This document shows, one piece after another, positions 1 to 8,966 of a stretch of 64,000 bases of DNA. The notes beneath the pieces are model-generated. The model searched no databases. It saw only the letters and a list, made by a program, of their open reading frames with translations, and was not told the DNA's origin. This stretch comes from Candidatus Eiseniibacteriota bacterium (GTDB lineage Bacteria > Orphanbacterota > Orphanbacteria > Orphanbacterales > Orphanbacteraceae): the NCBI GenBank assembly GCA_029262235.1, contig JAJCZU010000004.1, positions 496,001 through 560,000 on the forward strand, read 5' to 3'. Both the position numbers and the translations under genes were made by a program. Numbering within the stretch: the stretch's first letter is position 1; each line of letters starts with the position of its first letter.

Positions 1-1494
1 CCGGCGCGCCGCTACGACTCGGCGTCCGACTTCGCGAAGGATATCGAGCGCCATCTTCAGGACGAGCCGGTGCTTGCCGGGCCGCCGAGCGCGCTTTATC
101 GATTCGGCAAGTTCGCGAGACGGCATCGCGTGGGACTCGCGGTGGCCGGCGCGATCGGACTCGGCGTGCTGATCGGAGCCGCCGGCCTGACGTACGCTCT
201 CTTCGAATCGGATCGCCAGCGCGCCGAAGCGCAGAAAGCGCGCGACGAGTCGGAGGCGGTTACGAGTTTTCTGCAGCAGATGCTGGCCGCCGCCAACCCG
301 GACGAATACGGTCCCGCGGTCAGCGTGCGAGACATTCTCGACGACGCGGCCGTCAACGTGGAAGAGCAGTTCCGCGACCGCCCCATGATCCAGGCGCGCC
401 TTCGCAACACAATTGGAAACTCGTATCGTACGCTTGGCGATTACGAAAAGGCGGAGACGCATCTCGAGCAGGCGGTCGAGACACAGAAACGACTGCTCGG
501 CCCGGATCACATCAACACGCTGCATTCGATGGTCGGCCTCGCCCTTTACTATCAGTATGTGGCGCGGTATGAAGAGTCCGAATCGCTGTACGTCTCCGCG
601 CTCCGGCAGTTTCGCTCCCGGAACGAGCCCGACAACGTCGCGATGTACGAGCTGATCGGGCACCTGGCACGGCTTTATCAGGTTGCGGGGCGCCTCGACG
701 AATCAGAAACGCTGTACGAGGAGGCTGTCGGTGAGCTGAACAGAATCGCCGGCCCCGACGACAAGATGAGCCTCAGCGTCGTGAACAACTACTCGCTCCT
801 GTTTCTGAACCAGGGACGCTTCGATCAAGCGGAGCCGATGCTTCGTGATCAGATCGAGCGGCATGAACGCGTGCACGGACCCGAACACCCGACAACTCTG
901 AACGTGAAAAGCAATCTCGCGCTCACGCTGCAGTACACGGATCGCTTCGCCGAAGCCGAGTCCGTCTACACGAGCATTCTCGGCCCGCAGCGCGAGATTC
1001 TGGGGCGCGATCATCAGAACACGCTCTCGACGTTCAACAATCTCGCGCTCGTATACAAATCGCTCGGTCGTTATGAAGACGCCGAAGCGATGAGTGCCGA
1101 AGTGCTCGATATTCAGCGGCGGCTCGTCGGCGAGAACCATCCGCGCACGATCATTTCGCTCGGGAATCTGGGCGATCTGCTGACTGAAGCGAGCCGGCCT
1201 GCCGAAGGCGAACCGTATCTGCGCGAAGCGGTTTCGCGTGCGCGCGCCGTGCTGCCCGAAGGTCACGCGATCCGCGGCGCTTCCATTCGCAAGCTGGGGG
1301 TATGTCTGACGGCGCTCGCGCGTTATGACGAAGCGGAGAAGACGTTGCTGGAAGCGTACGAGAGCCTCCGCGCCGGGCTCGGGCCCGACCACCAGCGAAC
1401 GCAGCACGCCGTCCGCGATCTCGTGGCGCTCTATCGCGCGTCGGGAAGAGACGAAGAGGCGGCCGACTGGTTCGCGAAGGTACCGGCGAGCTAG
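1..1494 (+). CDS. Ser/Thr protein kinase, C-terminal part: membrane segment and TPR domain (5' truncated)
   Basis: The frame is open from base 1, so the gene starts upstream; a GTG at 70 is only an internal codon. The first residues (RYDSASDFAKDIERHL) match the end of a Hanks-type kinase domain, where the C-lobe runs into the juxtamembrane linker. One hydrophobic segment follows at about 43-66 of the visible protein. The rest is built of kinesin-light-chain-like TPRs of about 42 residues, recognisable by repeated LGPDH and NLAL motifs. Such proteins are inner-membrane signalling kinases whose TPR part binds partners. The kinase catalytic loop lies outside the window, so kinase activity is inferred from architecture. 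Its stop codon overlaps the stop of the convergent sulfatase gene by 4 bp (CTAG). Confidence 0.75.
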   Translation, partial: PARRYDSASDFAKDIERHLQDEPVLAGPPSALYRFGKFARRHRVGLAVAGAIGLGVLIGAAGLTYALFESDRQRAEAQKARDESEAVTSFLQQMLAAANPDEYGPAVSVRDILDDAAVNVEEQFRDRPMIQARLRNTIGNSYRTLGDYEKAETHLEQAVETQKRLLGPDHINTLHSMVGLALYYQYVARYEESESLYVSALRQFRSRNEPDNVAMYELIGHLARLYQVAGRLDESETLYEEAVGELNRIAGPDDKMSLSVVNNYSLLFLNQGRFDQAEPMLRDQIERHERVHGPEHPTTLNVKSNLALTLQYTDRFAEAESVYTSILGPQREILGRDHQNTLSTFNNLALVYKSLGRYEDAEAMSAEVLDIQRRLVGENHPRTIISLGNLGDLLTEASRPAEGEPYLREAVSRARAVLPEGHAIRGASIRKLGVCLTALARYDEAEKTLLEAYESLRAGLGPDHQRTQHAVRDLVALYRASGRDEEAADWFAKVPAS

Positions 1495-3407
1495 TCGAGA
1501 TACCCGAACGCCTTCAGCTCGCGCACCGTTTCCGGATCGAGCGCGGGGGCGTCGACATCCCGCCCCGCTTCCTCGCCCCGTTCCGTGAGCACATGAGCCT
1601 CCCACGCTTCGAGCAGAGAGAGCAGGGAGTCCGCCACACCGGTTTCGACGTGCCAGAGATCGCGCTGTTCGTACGGATCCGCATCGTGACGATAGAGTTC
1701 GTGCGTCCCCTTCTTGCGATCGACGACCAGATGATACCGGTCGTCGAGAACGGAGAGCCGCCGCCCCACGGTCTTGTGCTCGAACTCGCTGAAAACGTAC
1801 GGCCGGTACGCGTCGTTTTCACCGCGGATCAGGGGCAGAAGCGAACGTCCGGACATCGGCGCCGGGTTCGTGAGCCCGCAAACGTCGAGCACGGTCGGGA
1901 GCAGGTCGATGAGGCCCACCGATCGCGGGAACCGTGAGCCCGCCGCTTCACCGCCGGGGAGGCGGATCATGAGCGGCACGTGCGTGATCGTGCGATACAG
2001 TTCCGAGTGCAGTACCGTGCCGTGCTCCATGAATTCTTCGCCATGGTCAGAAGTCAGAATCAGAAGCGTTCCCGCGGGAAGTTCGTTTCGCAGATACGAG
2101 AGAAACTCCGCGAGGATGTCGTCGGCACGCCGGATTCCGCCCGCATACATCGTCTTCAGATAACGCGCGTCATCCTCGTCGATTTCGTAGCCCTGCCCCG
2201 CGTCGCGGTCGAGCTTGCGCCGGAACAGACCGAGATGCCCCCGCGCCGGATCGATGTCGCCCCGGTAGTCGAAGTCGAGAAACATTTCCTTGTACTTCGC
2301 GTCGCGCGCGTAGGGCGAGTGAATGTCGTACATATGCAGGAACAGAAAGTACGGTTCGTTCCCGTGCCGCGCGAGCCACTCTTTCGCACGGGGAATGATG
2401 GAGAGCGCGCGGTTCCCGCGCGGGACGAAGTCGTCGTACCCCTGCTGCAGTCCATACTTCGCCGTGAGAAACGGCGTGTCGACGATGCCGGCGGTTCGAT
2501 AGCCCGCCTCCCGAAAGATTTCCATCGCCAGCACGCGCCAGGGGGGGAGCCGCTTCGTCTCTTCGGTCACGAGGTTCACCGTGGGATAGCGGGAAGTCAG
2601 AAACGACGAGTGACTCGGAAGCGTGCTCGGCGCCTGCGAGTACGCCTTCTCGAAAACGACGGACTGGCTCGCGAACGCGTCGAGTGCCGGCGATGTCTCG
2701 TCTTTGTAGCCGTAGCCGCTCAGAAAATCCGCACGCAACGTGTCGAGCGAGATCCAGACGACGCTCGGTCCCTGCGGTTTTGCGCGGAAGAAGATCGTGG
2801 GGATCACGATTGTCGCGATCAGGAGGCCGCATGCCGCGAACCGGAGGGGCGGCAGCCAGCCGGCGCCGGCACGGAGCAGGGCGCGGCCCGCACTCGCGCG
2901 CGCGATCAGCAATGGAAGAAAGTAGAGCCCGAGGCCGAGCGCCAGCGCGCCGAGAGTGATCGCCGCGTTCGTGCGCCAGACCGCGCCGTCGAAGAGGGCT
3001 TCGGGGAAGTGTCCGCCGAAGCGGTCGCTCTTCGTCACCCACGCAAGACGGAGGTCGTAGCGGTTCGCCTGATAGCCACGCAGGGCGAAGAACGAGAGCG
3101 CGGACACGAGCGCGAACGAGGATGCAACCGGGCGTGCGGTTCGGCCACCGCGGTCGCTTCGGTCGCTCTGGTCATTCTTCGAACCCTGCGCGCGGCGCGC
3201 AGGAAACGCATGCACGATCACGACGGCCGCCGCGAACAAAGCGCCGTATGCCGTGAACCGAAGCGCATGTTCCCGCAGAACGAGGAACGCGTTCCGCCAG
3301 AAGCCGAGCGAAGCGTAGCTTTGCTCGATGACTTCAGAGGCGCCGGACACGATACCGAACAGGATCGCCCCCGCGACAGCGGTCAGAAAAAGCGAAATCG
3401 ATCGCAC
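1491..3407 (-). CDS. Membrane-anchored sulfatase/alkaline-phosphatase-superfamily hydrolase
   Basis: The protein has 638 residues. The first 205 hold about five membrane helices (near 4-24, 48-66, 93-110, 145-167, 187-205). An extracytoplasmic alkaline-phosphatase-fold domain follows from about 215. Metal-binding motifs are visible: SLDTLRAD (Asp222) and TSDHGEEFMEHG. The active-site loop reads TLPSHSSFLT at 262-271. The formylglycine Cys/Ser of true sulfatases is Thr262 and the usual Arg is His266. Thr at this place is known in LtaS-type phosphoglycerol transferases, so a phospho-transfer or phosphodiester reaction is as likely as sulfate hydrolysis; the substrate is unknown. The C-terminal LKAFGYL ending is shared with the second family member at 51.1-52.6 kb. 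A 9-bp triplet repeat lies in the linker after helix 2. Confidence 0.85.
   Translation of the reverse strand: MRSISLFLTAVAGAILFGIVSGASEVIEQSYASLGFWRNAFLVLREHALRFTAYGALFAAAVVIVHAFPARRAQGSKNDQSDRSDRGGRTARPVASSFALVSALSFFALRGYQANRYDLRLAWVTKSDRFGGHFPEALFDGAVWRTNAAITLGALALGLGLYFLPLLIARASAGRALLRAGAGWLPPLRFAACGLLIATIVIPTIFFRAKPQGPSVVWISLDTLRADFLSGYGYKDETSPALDAFASQSVVFEKAYSQAPSTLPSHSSFLTSRYPTVNLVTEETKRLPPWRVLAMEIFREAGYRTAGIVDTPFLTAKYGLQQGYDDFVPRGNRALSIIPRAKEWLARHGNEPYFLFLHMYDIHSPYARDAKYKEMFLDFDYRGDIDPARGHLGLFRRKLDRDAGQGYEIDEDDARYLKTMYAGGIRRADDILAEFLSYLRNELPAGTLLILTSDHGEEFMEHGTVLHSELYRTITHVPLMIRLPGGEAAGSRFPRSVGLIDLLPTVLDVCGLTNPAPMSGRSLLPLIRGENDAYRPYVFSEFEHKTVGRRLSVLDDRYHLVVDRKKGTHELYRHDADPYEQRDLWHVETGVADSLLSLLEAWEAHVLTERGEEAGRDVDAPALDPETVRELKAFGYLD
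3151..3177 (-). repeat. In-frame 9-bp tandem repeat, 3 units
   Basis: Three 9-bp units (forward CGGTCGCTT, CGGTCGCTC, TGGTCATTC) sit inside the sulfatase-fold gene. They encode the NDQSDRSDRGG linker between membrane helices 2 and 3. The third unit is degenerate. Confidence 0.6.
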
Positions 3408-3419
3408 GGCCGGCTCCAG

Positions 3420-3452
3420 AAAACGGAAAGCCGGGCGAGTGCCGGCTTTCCG
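3420..3452 (-). terminator. Intrinsic terminator after the NTF2-like gene
   Basis: A perfect 11-bp stem (3424-3434 with 3442-3452) has a 7-nt loop. On the minus strand it is followed directly by TTTT. It lies 27 bp downstream of the stop of the gene at 3480-3848 and in front of the sulfatase gene, so it separates the two transcription units. Confidence 0.75.
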
Positions 3453-3479
3453 CTTGTAGTGATCAATGAATGCGAATTG

Positions 3480-3848
3480 CTACTCGCCCTGGTAGAAGAA
3501 CTCTTCTTTCACGATCTTGCCGTTCTCTACCGTGTAGAGACCGAGCTCCTGCATCTGCATGCGTTCTCCGCCCTTCGGCGTCGCGTCGAGTTTGAAGCCG
3601 ACGATGAAGCGGTCGTCGTGCGGGTACGGGCCCATGACATCCATGCTGTGCACTTCATGGTTCTCGTACCACCACTGGTTCTTCCCTTTGACGGCCTCTT
3701 TGCCCTTCATTTCGCGCCCGATTTCCGGCATCGGCATCGCTTCGATCGAGACGACATTGTCCGCGTACAGGTTTTCGATCGCGTCCATGTTCTTGCCCTG
3801 CTTGCAGAGCTCAACGAGCTTTTCACCGATTTTCATGCTGTCTTTCAT
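3480..3848 (-). CDS. SnoaL/NTF2-like small protein
   Basis: This 122-residue protein has the pattern of the SnoaL-like NTF2 fold: an N-terminal helix (VELCKQGKNMDAIENLYADN), a central FIVGFKLDAT strand and a final GKIVKEEFFYQ strand. Family members are cone-shaped ligand-binding or isomerase proteins, usually cytoplasmic. No catalytic residues can be assigned here. An upstream in-frame start at 3911 exists. The ATG at 3848 is preferred because it has AAGGAAA seven bases upstream, and the extra residues would be Arg/Gln-rich and unlike the family. The gene appears monocistronic and has its own terminator. Confidence 0.75.
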   Translation of the reverse strand: MKDSMKIGEKLVELCKQGKNMDAIENLYADNVVSIEAMPMPEIGREMKGKEAVKGKNQWWYENHEVHSMDVMGPYPHDDRFIVGFKLDATPKGGERMQMQELGLYTVENGKIVKEEFFYQGE

Positions 3849-3964
3849 GGCGTTTCCTTTTTGTCTTCGAGGGGCTGTTTGTTGATGGGGTTCCCGGCGA
3901 TCCGGCGTCATTGTGCGGGATCGATTCTACGAAATGTCCCGTCTCCGTGGCAAGGTTCGGCGCC

Positions 3965-4501
3965 TCAGCGGGGTTCTTCCCGGCTGTCGTCACCGAGGTT
4001 CCATTCGATCCGGGTGCTCCAGCCGCTTTTGCTCTCGTACCCTTTCGTGCTGCCGAGAAGCGCACCGCTGAGCGCGCCCGCCGCGGCCATGTACCCCCAC
4101 GTGTTCCGGTCCCAGAGCCCGGCGGTGTTTCCGAGCGCTCCGAGAACCCAGCCCATCGTGGTCGCCTGCCCGAGCCCCTTCATCGTGGCTTCGGATCGAG
4201 TGAGCGGGATGACCTGGGGACGGTAGAGCCGGTAGCCTGGATTCGTGCCACGATCCGTGAACGAGAGTCCGCTCGGGCCGTTGCCGTCAGCCAGTGCCGG
4301 CGAGTCTTCGAGAGGCGGGGGCGGAATCGGCATGCGAAGCGCGTAGGGATGCGGACCGACGGTCGCCCCCGTAATCAGCTCGCCGAGATCCATACGGGGG
4401 CCCGGGAGTCCGTTTCCCGCGGCGGCCGGGGACCAGTGAGCGACGATAAGAGCGCCGCATGCCAGGGTGTGGAGCGCGGCCCGGAAGTGCGTCGAAAGCA
4501 T
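3965..4501 (-). CDS. Hypothetical exported protein
   Basis: The protein has 178 residues. A cleavable signal peptide is likely (hydrophobic run at about 8-25, ending in AAAG). A Pro-rich stretch (MPIPPPPLEDSPALADG) follows near residue 60. A glycine/alanine-rich hydrophobic segment near 120-150 (MGWVLGALGN, MAAAGALSGALLGS) resembles glycine-zipper segments of small envelope proteins. I do not recognise the family. It is divergent from the lamin-tail/PHP gene at 4671 across a 169-bp gap. The gene to its right on the minus strand ends before it, so it is probably transcribed alone. Confidence 0.6.
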   Translation of the reverse strand: MLSTHFRAALHTLACGALIVAHWSPAAAGNGLPGPRMDLGELITGATVGPHPYALRMPIPPPPLEDSPALADGNGPSGLSFTDRGTNPGYRLYRPQVIPLTRSEATMKGLGQATTMGWVLGALGNTAGLWDRNTWGYMAAAGALSGALLGSTKGYESKSGWSTRIEWNLGDDSREEPR

Positions 4502-4595
4502 GAATCGTCCTTACGCAGGGGGAGGAACGCAGCCAGTATATCGGATTGGCCGCCCCGGCGCGAACTCCATGGATGAGATCGCGCCCGGAATCCGC

Positions 4596-4601
4596 TATAA
4601 T
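4596..4601 (+). promoter_or_regulatory. -10 box (TATAAT) for the lamin-tail/PHP gene
   Basis: A perfect TATAAT lies 69 bp before the chosen TTG start. No good TTGACA-like box is seen 16-18 bp upstream, so the assignment rests on the -10 alone. Confidence 0.4.
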
Positions 4602-4670
4602 GTAAGCTCATTTCAACATTCAAGCCGGACGCCATTCGCCGTTACACCCGCTCCCCGGGAGACACGCACC

Positions 4671-6911
4671 TTGCGCCACCAGATTTTTGCAGCGGGAGCT
4701 CTGCTCGCCGTTTTCGCCCTGCCCGTTTCCGCCGACATCGTCATCAACGAAATCCTGCCGAATCCGAGCGGCGACGATGTGGGAACCGAACGAGTCGAGA
4801 TTTATAACAACGGCCCGTCTGCGGTCGACGTTACCGGGTGGGCGATCGACGACGCCGCCACGATCGACGAGGTCGCCGTGCGCGCGCGGATTCCGGAAGA
4901 CTTCGACATTTCCGTATGTCCCGCCAGCGCGATCATTCAACCGGGCGAGTACCGGGTCGTCAAAGGGCAGAGCACGAGCCCGTATCTGAACAACGGCGGC
5001 GACGACGTCTATCTGATTTCCGATCGCACGCTGAACCCGAACGTAGTCGACGTGGTGACGTATCCGAGCGCGTCGTCCCAGGTGAACAATGTGTGGGCGG
5101 CCGTTCCCGACGGCTCGACGAACTTTGCGTGGCACGCGATCTCGCTCTGCGGGTCGAACGGCGGCGCCGGTGACACGACACCGCCCGCGACGATCACGAA
5201 CCTGCTGGCGGGGCCGGGCGACTTCCCGGGCGAAGTGCTCCTGACGTGGACGGCAACGGGCGACGACAGCCTTGTCGGCACGGCAAGCGAGTACGAGATC
5301 AAGATTTCGAGCGGCGCGATCAACTCCGGCAATTTCGCGGCCGCGACGGATCTCGAAGCGTACATCAACGAACCGCTTCCTCAGATTTCCGCCACGCTCG
5401 AATCGCTGTATGTGTTCGGGCTGAACCCGGCCCAGACGTTCTTCTTCGCACTGCGGGCCATCGATGACGCTTCGAACGAGAGCGGCGTATCGAACAGTCC
5501 GTCGACAATGCCTGCCGCGGGCGCGCTTCTCGATCCCGATCTCGGCTACAACGCGTACTACGGCAATCTTCATTCGCATACATCGTATTCGGACGGCGAC
5601 CTGACTCCGACCGATGCCTACAACTACGCGCGCAATACGGCGCAGACGCCGCTCGATTTTCTGGCGGTCACGGATCACAACCATTCGGGCGCGGGCATGA
5701 ATCTGCCCGACTATCATCTCGGCCTTGCGCAGGCGGCCGCGGCGAACTCGGACGGCAACTTCGTCGCGATCTACGGGCAGGAGTGGGGCCTCGGCGTGAA
5801 CGGCCATGCGAACATTTTCGAATCCCCCGTGCTCTACGGCTGGGAAGGCGGCAACTACGACGTTTTCGTTGCCGAGGGTGATTACGCGTCGCTTTACGCA
5901 GCCGTGAAGGCGAATCCGCCGGCCTCGTATCCCCCGATCGTGATGTGGTGCCATCCGCAGTCGTCCGACTTCAGCAATCTCGCCGTCACGGGAGACTCGC
6001 CGGATGTCGTGCACCTCATTTCGCTCGTGAACGGACCGGCGTTTTCGGTGGCGACCGACGAGTCGGACATCGGAAATACCGGATTCGACGACACGTATCA
6101 GGACGCGCTCCGCAAGGGGCATCGCGTTTCGCCGACCGCCGATCAGGACAACCACAATTCGACATGGGGTGCGGCGACGGAGAGCCGGACCGCGGTGCTC
6201 GCGGATACGCTGACGAAGAGCGGCATTCTCGGCGCGCTCTCGATCGGCCGCAACTATGCGACGCAGGATCACAACGTCGTCGTGCACATGTCCGTGAACG
6301 GACACGCGATGGGCGAAGCGTTTACGCAGCCGGAAGGCGCGTCGATCGTGATCGAGGTCATCGATCCTGACGGCGCCGACTCGACGGCGATGATCGAACT
6401 CTACCGCGGTATGACGGACTCGGTCACGGCCACACGAGTCGCGTTCAACGAAGGAAGCTCCACGTTTGCGTGGCGCGAAACCGAGACATTCACGGCCGGC
6501 ACGGAAATGCACTACTACGCGCGGATCCGCCAGGGCGATGCACAGCAGATCTGGACGGCCCCCGCTTACGTGACCTACGACGTGTCTACCGATGTTGCGC
6601 AGGAAGCCGATGTCGTGCCGCCGTTCTCACGCATTCGTTTCGAGAGTGTGCGGCCGAATCCGACACGCGGGCGGACTTTCGTTTCGTTCGCGCTTCCGAC
6701 CCGTGACGACGATGTTTCGGTTCGCGTGTACGACGTGGCCGGGCGTGCCGTGCGCACGCTTCTCGACGGATCGCTCGCGGCGGGAACGCGTACGATCGAA
6801 TGGGACGGACGCACGGATCGCGGCGAAGACGCGACGGCGGGCATCTACTTCCTGCATCTCGAAACGCGCGCGCACGGAAGCGCCACGACCAAGATGACCG
6901 TCCTCCGGTAA
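4671..6911 (+). CDS. Exported lamin-tail/PHP-domain protein with FlgD-like C-terminal tail
   Basis: The protein has 746 residues from TTG at 4671, chosen because GGGAGA lies eight bases upstream and a clean signal peptide (AAGALLAVFALPVSA) follows; the frame is open further upstream but without signal features. Domains in order are a lamin-tail domain (IVINEILPNPSGDD and VDVTGWAIDD), a fibronectin-III-like domain, and a PHP/CehA-like metal-dependent domain opening with GNLHSHTSYSDG and LAVTDHNHSG. The last part is a FlgD-like beta-sandwich (VRVYDVAGRAVRTLL, GIYFLHLETR) ending in MTVLR. The PHP part suggests a surface phosphoesterase, by inference. The tail is the type read as a sorting domain in FCB bacteria. 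Confidence 0.85.
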   Translation: MRHQIFAAGALLAVFALPVSADIVINEILPNPSGDDVGTERVEIYNNGPSAVDVTGWAIDDAATIDEVAVRARIPEDFDISVCPASAIIQPGEYRVVKGQSTSPYLNNGGDDVYLISDRTLNPNVVDVVTYPSASSQVNNVWAAVPDGSTNFAWHAISLCGSNGGAGDTTPPATITNLLAGPGDFPGEVLLTWTATGDDSLVGTASEYEIKISSGAINSGNFAAATDLEAYINEPLPQISATLESLYVFGLNPAQTFFFALRAIDDASNESGVSNSPSTMPAAGALLDPDLGYNAYYGNLHSHTSYSDGDLTPTDAYNYARNTAQTPLDFLAVTDHNHSGAGMNLPDYHLGLAQAAAANSDGNFVAIYGQEWGLGVNGHANIFESPVLYGWEGGNYDVFVAEGDYASLYAAVKANPPASYPPIVMWCHPQSSDFSNLAVTGDSPDVVHLISLVNGPAFSVATDESDIGNTGFDDTYQDALRKGHRVSPTADQDNHNSTWGAATESRTAVLADTLTKSGILGALSIGRNYATQDHNVVVHMSVNGHAMGEAFTQPEGASIVIEVIDPDGADSTAMIELYRGMTDSVTATRVAFNEGSSTFAWRETETFTAGTEMHYYARIRQGDAQQIWTAPAYVTYDVSTDVAQEADVVPPFSRIRFESVRPNPTRGRTFVSFALPTRDDDVSVRVYDVAGRAVRTLLDGSLAAGTRTIEWDGRTDRGEDATAGIYFLHLETRAHGSATTKMTVLR

Positions 6912-6942
6912 GGGGACGGCATGTAGTCGGGTCCTGACGGCA

Positions 6943-7029
6943 CGCGAGGTCATACTTCTCCTCGCCCCTCGCCCTGGCCAAATGGCCAGGTACGGAGGGC
7001 TCGGGGATTCGGAGAAGCATGACCTCGCG
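6943..7029. repeat. Long imperfect inverted repeat (87 bp)
   Basis: The outer arms (6943-6961 and 7011-7029, 19 bp) match at 18 of 19 positions. An inner perfect 8-bp stem, CCTGGCCA with TGGCCAGG, lies at 6973-6980 and 6983-6990 around a 2-base tip. The middle is bulged. No T-tract follows on either strand, so it is not a standard terminator. It fills the gap between two exported-protein genes. Confidence 0.75.
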
Positions 7030-7086
7030 CTCGGGCCCGCTCGCATCTGTAATGGTGGTGGGAGAAGAGCGGGGAAGGCGGACGGA

Positions 7087-8955
7087 ATGCGCGCGGGGCG
7101 AGAGCAACACGGAACTACATTGACGGCTCTGATCTGGGCGCTCACGGCGCTCGTTTCACTCTCTGGTAGAGCGGAAGCGTTTGAGGTGACGGGCACGAGT
7201 CCTGTCGCTCATTCGATGGCGGTGCGGGGCACGGCCATCGCGATCGACTTCGACGCGGTGATCGACCCGGCTACTGTTACGGCGAATGCGTTTCGCGTGT
7301 TCGCGAGCGGCACGGGACCGGTGGCGGGCGCGATCACGTACGAAAACGCCGGCACGCGGCTCGTGCTGACGCCGGCGGAACCTTTCGTTGCGGGCGAACT
7401 CGTGCACGTCAATCTCGCGCACGCGATCGCAACGGCTTCGAACGACTCGCTTCGTGCCGCGGGCTTCGCTTTTTCCTTCCTCATCGCATCGGATCCGGCT
7501 ACGAACGCCTTCACGATTCTCGACACGATGTCGAACCGTACAACTCCACTCTCACCGACCCAGATCTACGGCGCGAACGCGTGCGATCTGAACGACGATG
7601 GCTGGCTCGATCTGGCCACCGTGAACGAGTCGAGCGCGGATGTGCGCGTTTCGCTGAGTGCGGCGGACGGCACAGGATTGTTCGGGGCGTTTCTGGCGCC
7701 CTCTCCGATCGGAGTGAACGCAAGTCCCAACACGGCGAGCGATTTCGACGGCGACGGCGCGATCGATCTTGCCGTCAGCTCGAGCGCCGACACGCTCTAT
7801 CTGCTGTTCGGGGCCGGCGACGGCACGTTCAGCGCGACCGTCCCGTACTACGCCGGGGATCTGCCGAAGGGCGTCGTGGCGCTCGACGCGGACGGCGACG
7901 GCGATCCGGATCTCGCGGTATCGAGCCGAAACAATACCGAGGTCGGCCTTTTCACGAACGACGGGGCGGGCGTGTTTTCCGGACCGGTGTCGTTTAACGT
8001 GCCGGGAGTGGCGGGGGAGTACGGTCTCGCGGCCGGGGACGTGAACAACGACGGCATCACGGATCTCGTGGCGACGGGCCTGAACTCGTCCACGATGCGC
8101 GCCATGCTCGGGAACGGCGACGGCACGTTCTCGCCCGCAGACACGGGTGCCGTGCCGACGGGAGGCCCGTCGTGGGTTGTCGTGCTCGGCGACGTGAACG
8201 GCGACGGGAATCTGGACGCGGCGACCGCGGACGTCAGTGGAAACGGCGCCACGATTCTTCTCGGCGCCGGCGACGGGAGCTTCGTTCCGCACGCGGCATA
8301 CGACGCGGGCGGGATTGTCGTTTCGGTCGACCTGGGTGACCTCGACGGAGACGGCGATCTCGATCTCGTGATCTCTTCGTACGGAGCGGGGATCTGGCGC
8401 ATATACGACAACGACGGGGCCGGTAACTTTACGTTTCAACAGGACATTTTCGCAACGAGCAACCCCTCGTGCGCGATTCTGTTCGACTTCGACCACGACG
8501 GCGACCTCGATATGGTACTGACGGACGAGATCGCCGACGAGCTGCTGCTTGCGGCGAATCAGACGCAGGTCGGCGTGGCGGGTCCGGCGCTCGACGACGA
8601 CCCGGGCAGGCCGCCAGTTGGCAGTGGCGGTCAACCGGATCAGCGCGGGCGCGCCTTCGCTTCGCCCAATCCGTTTCGCTCACAGACGGAGATCCGGTTC
8701 CAGTCAGCGGCGTCCGGCGCTCTGCGTCTCGCGATTTTCGATGTGGCGGGAAGGCGCGTACGTACGCTGCCGGTCGGTCACGGCTCGGGCGGCTCTTTCG
8801 CGGGCGATGTCGCCGCGGCGCGCGGCGAACGGCTCGTGCACTGGAACGGGATGGACGATCGGGGCGCGCCGGTGGCGCCCGGCGTCTATTTCGGCAGGGT
8901 GGAAGGCGCCGCGGAGTCCGTGATGCCCGTCATACGGCTGATCCGGTTACGATAG
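7087..8955 (+). CDS. Exported FG-GAP/VCBS-repeat protein with Ig-like N-terminus and FlgD-like tail
   Basis: The protein has 622 residues. The start at 7087 (ATG) gives a clean signal peptide (TALIWALTALVSLSGRAEA). An earlier in-frame ATG at 6982 lies inside the inverted repeat and would add a Gly/Arg-rich stretch. After the signal comes a SbsA/Big_5-like Ig domain (VTGTSPVAHSMAVRGTAIAI). About seven FG-GAP/VCBS repeats follow, with calcium-loop motifs such as DFDGDGAIDLAV and DVNGDGNLDAA. This should be a calcium-stabilised beta-propeller outside the cell. The FlgD-like tail (IFDVAGRRVRTL, GVYFGRVEG) ends in IRLIRLR. Its role is probably adhesion or structural; no enzyme motif is seen. Confidence 0.85.
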   Translation: MRAGREQHGTTLTALIWALTALVSLSGRAEAFEVTGTSPVAHSMAVRGTAIAIDFDAVIDPATVTANAFRVFASGTGPVAGAITYENAGTRLVLTPAEPFVAGELVHVNLAHAIATASNDSLRAAGFAFSFLIASDPATNAFTILDTMSNRTTPLSPTQIYGANACDLNDDGWLDLATVNESSADVRVSLSAADGTGLFGAFLAPSPIGVNASPNTASDFDGDGAIDLAVSSSADTLYLLFGAGDGTFSATVPYYAGDLPKGVVALDADGDGDPDLAVSSRNNTEVGLFTNDGAGVFSGPVSFNVPGVAGEYGLAAGDVNNDGITDLVATGLNSSTMRAMLGNGDGTFSPADTGAVPTGGPSWVVVLGDVNGDGNLDAATADVSGNGATILLGAGDGSFVPHAAYDAGGIVVSVDLGDLDGDGDLDLVISSYGAGIWRIYDNDGAGNFTFQQDIFATSNPSCAILFDFDHDGDLDMVLTDEIADELLLAANQTQVGVAGPALDDDPGRPPVGSGGQPDQRGRAFASPNPFRSQTEIRFQSAASGALRLAIFDVAGRRVRTLPVGHGSGGSFAGDVAAARGERLVHWNGMDDRGAPVAPGVYFGRVEGAAESVMPVIRLIRLR

Positions 8956-8966
8956 AGCGCGATTTC

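Noticed and set aside
1980-4226. Plus-strand open frame of about 750 codons over the sulfatase-fold and NTF2-like genes
   Set aside because: The protein is Arg/Glu/Val-rich without domains, and it crosses two well-supported minus-strand genes and a terminator.
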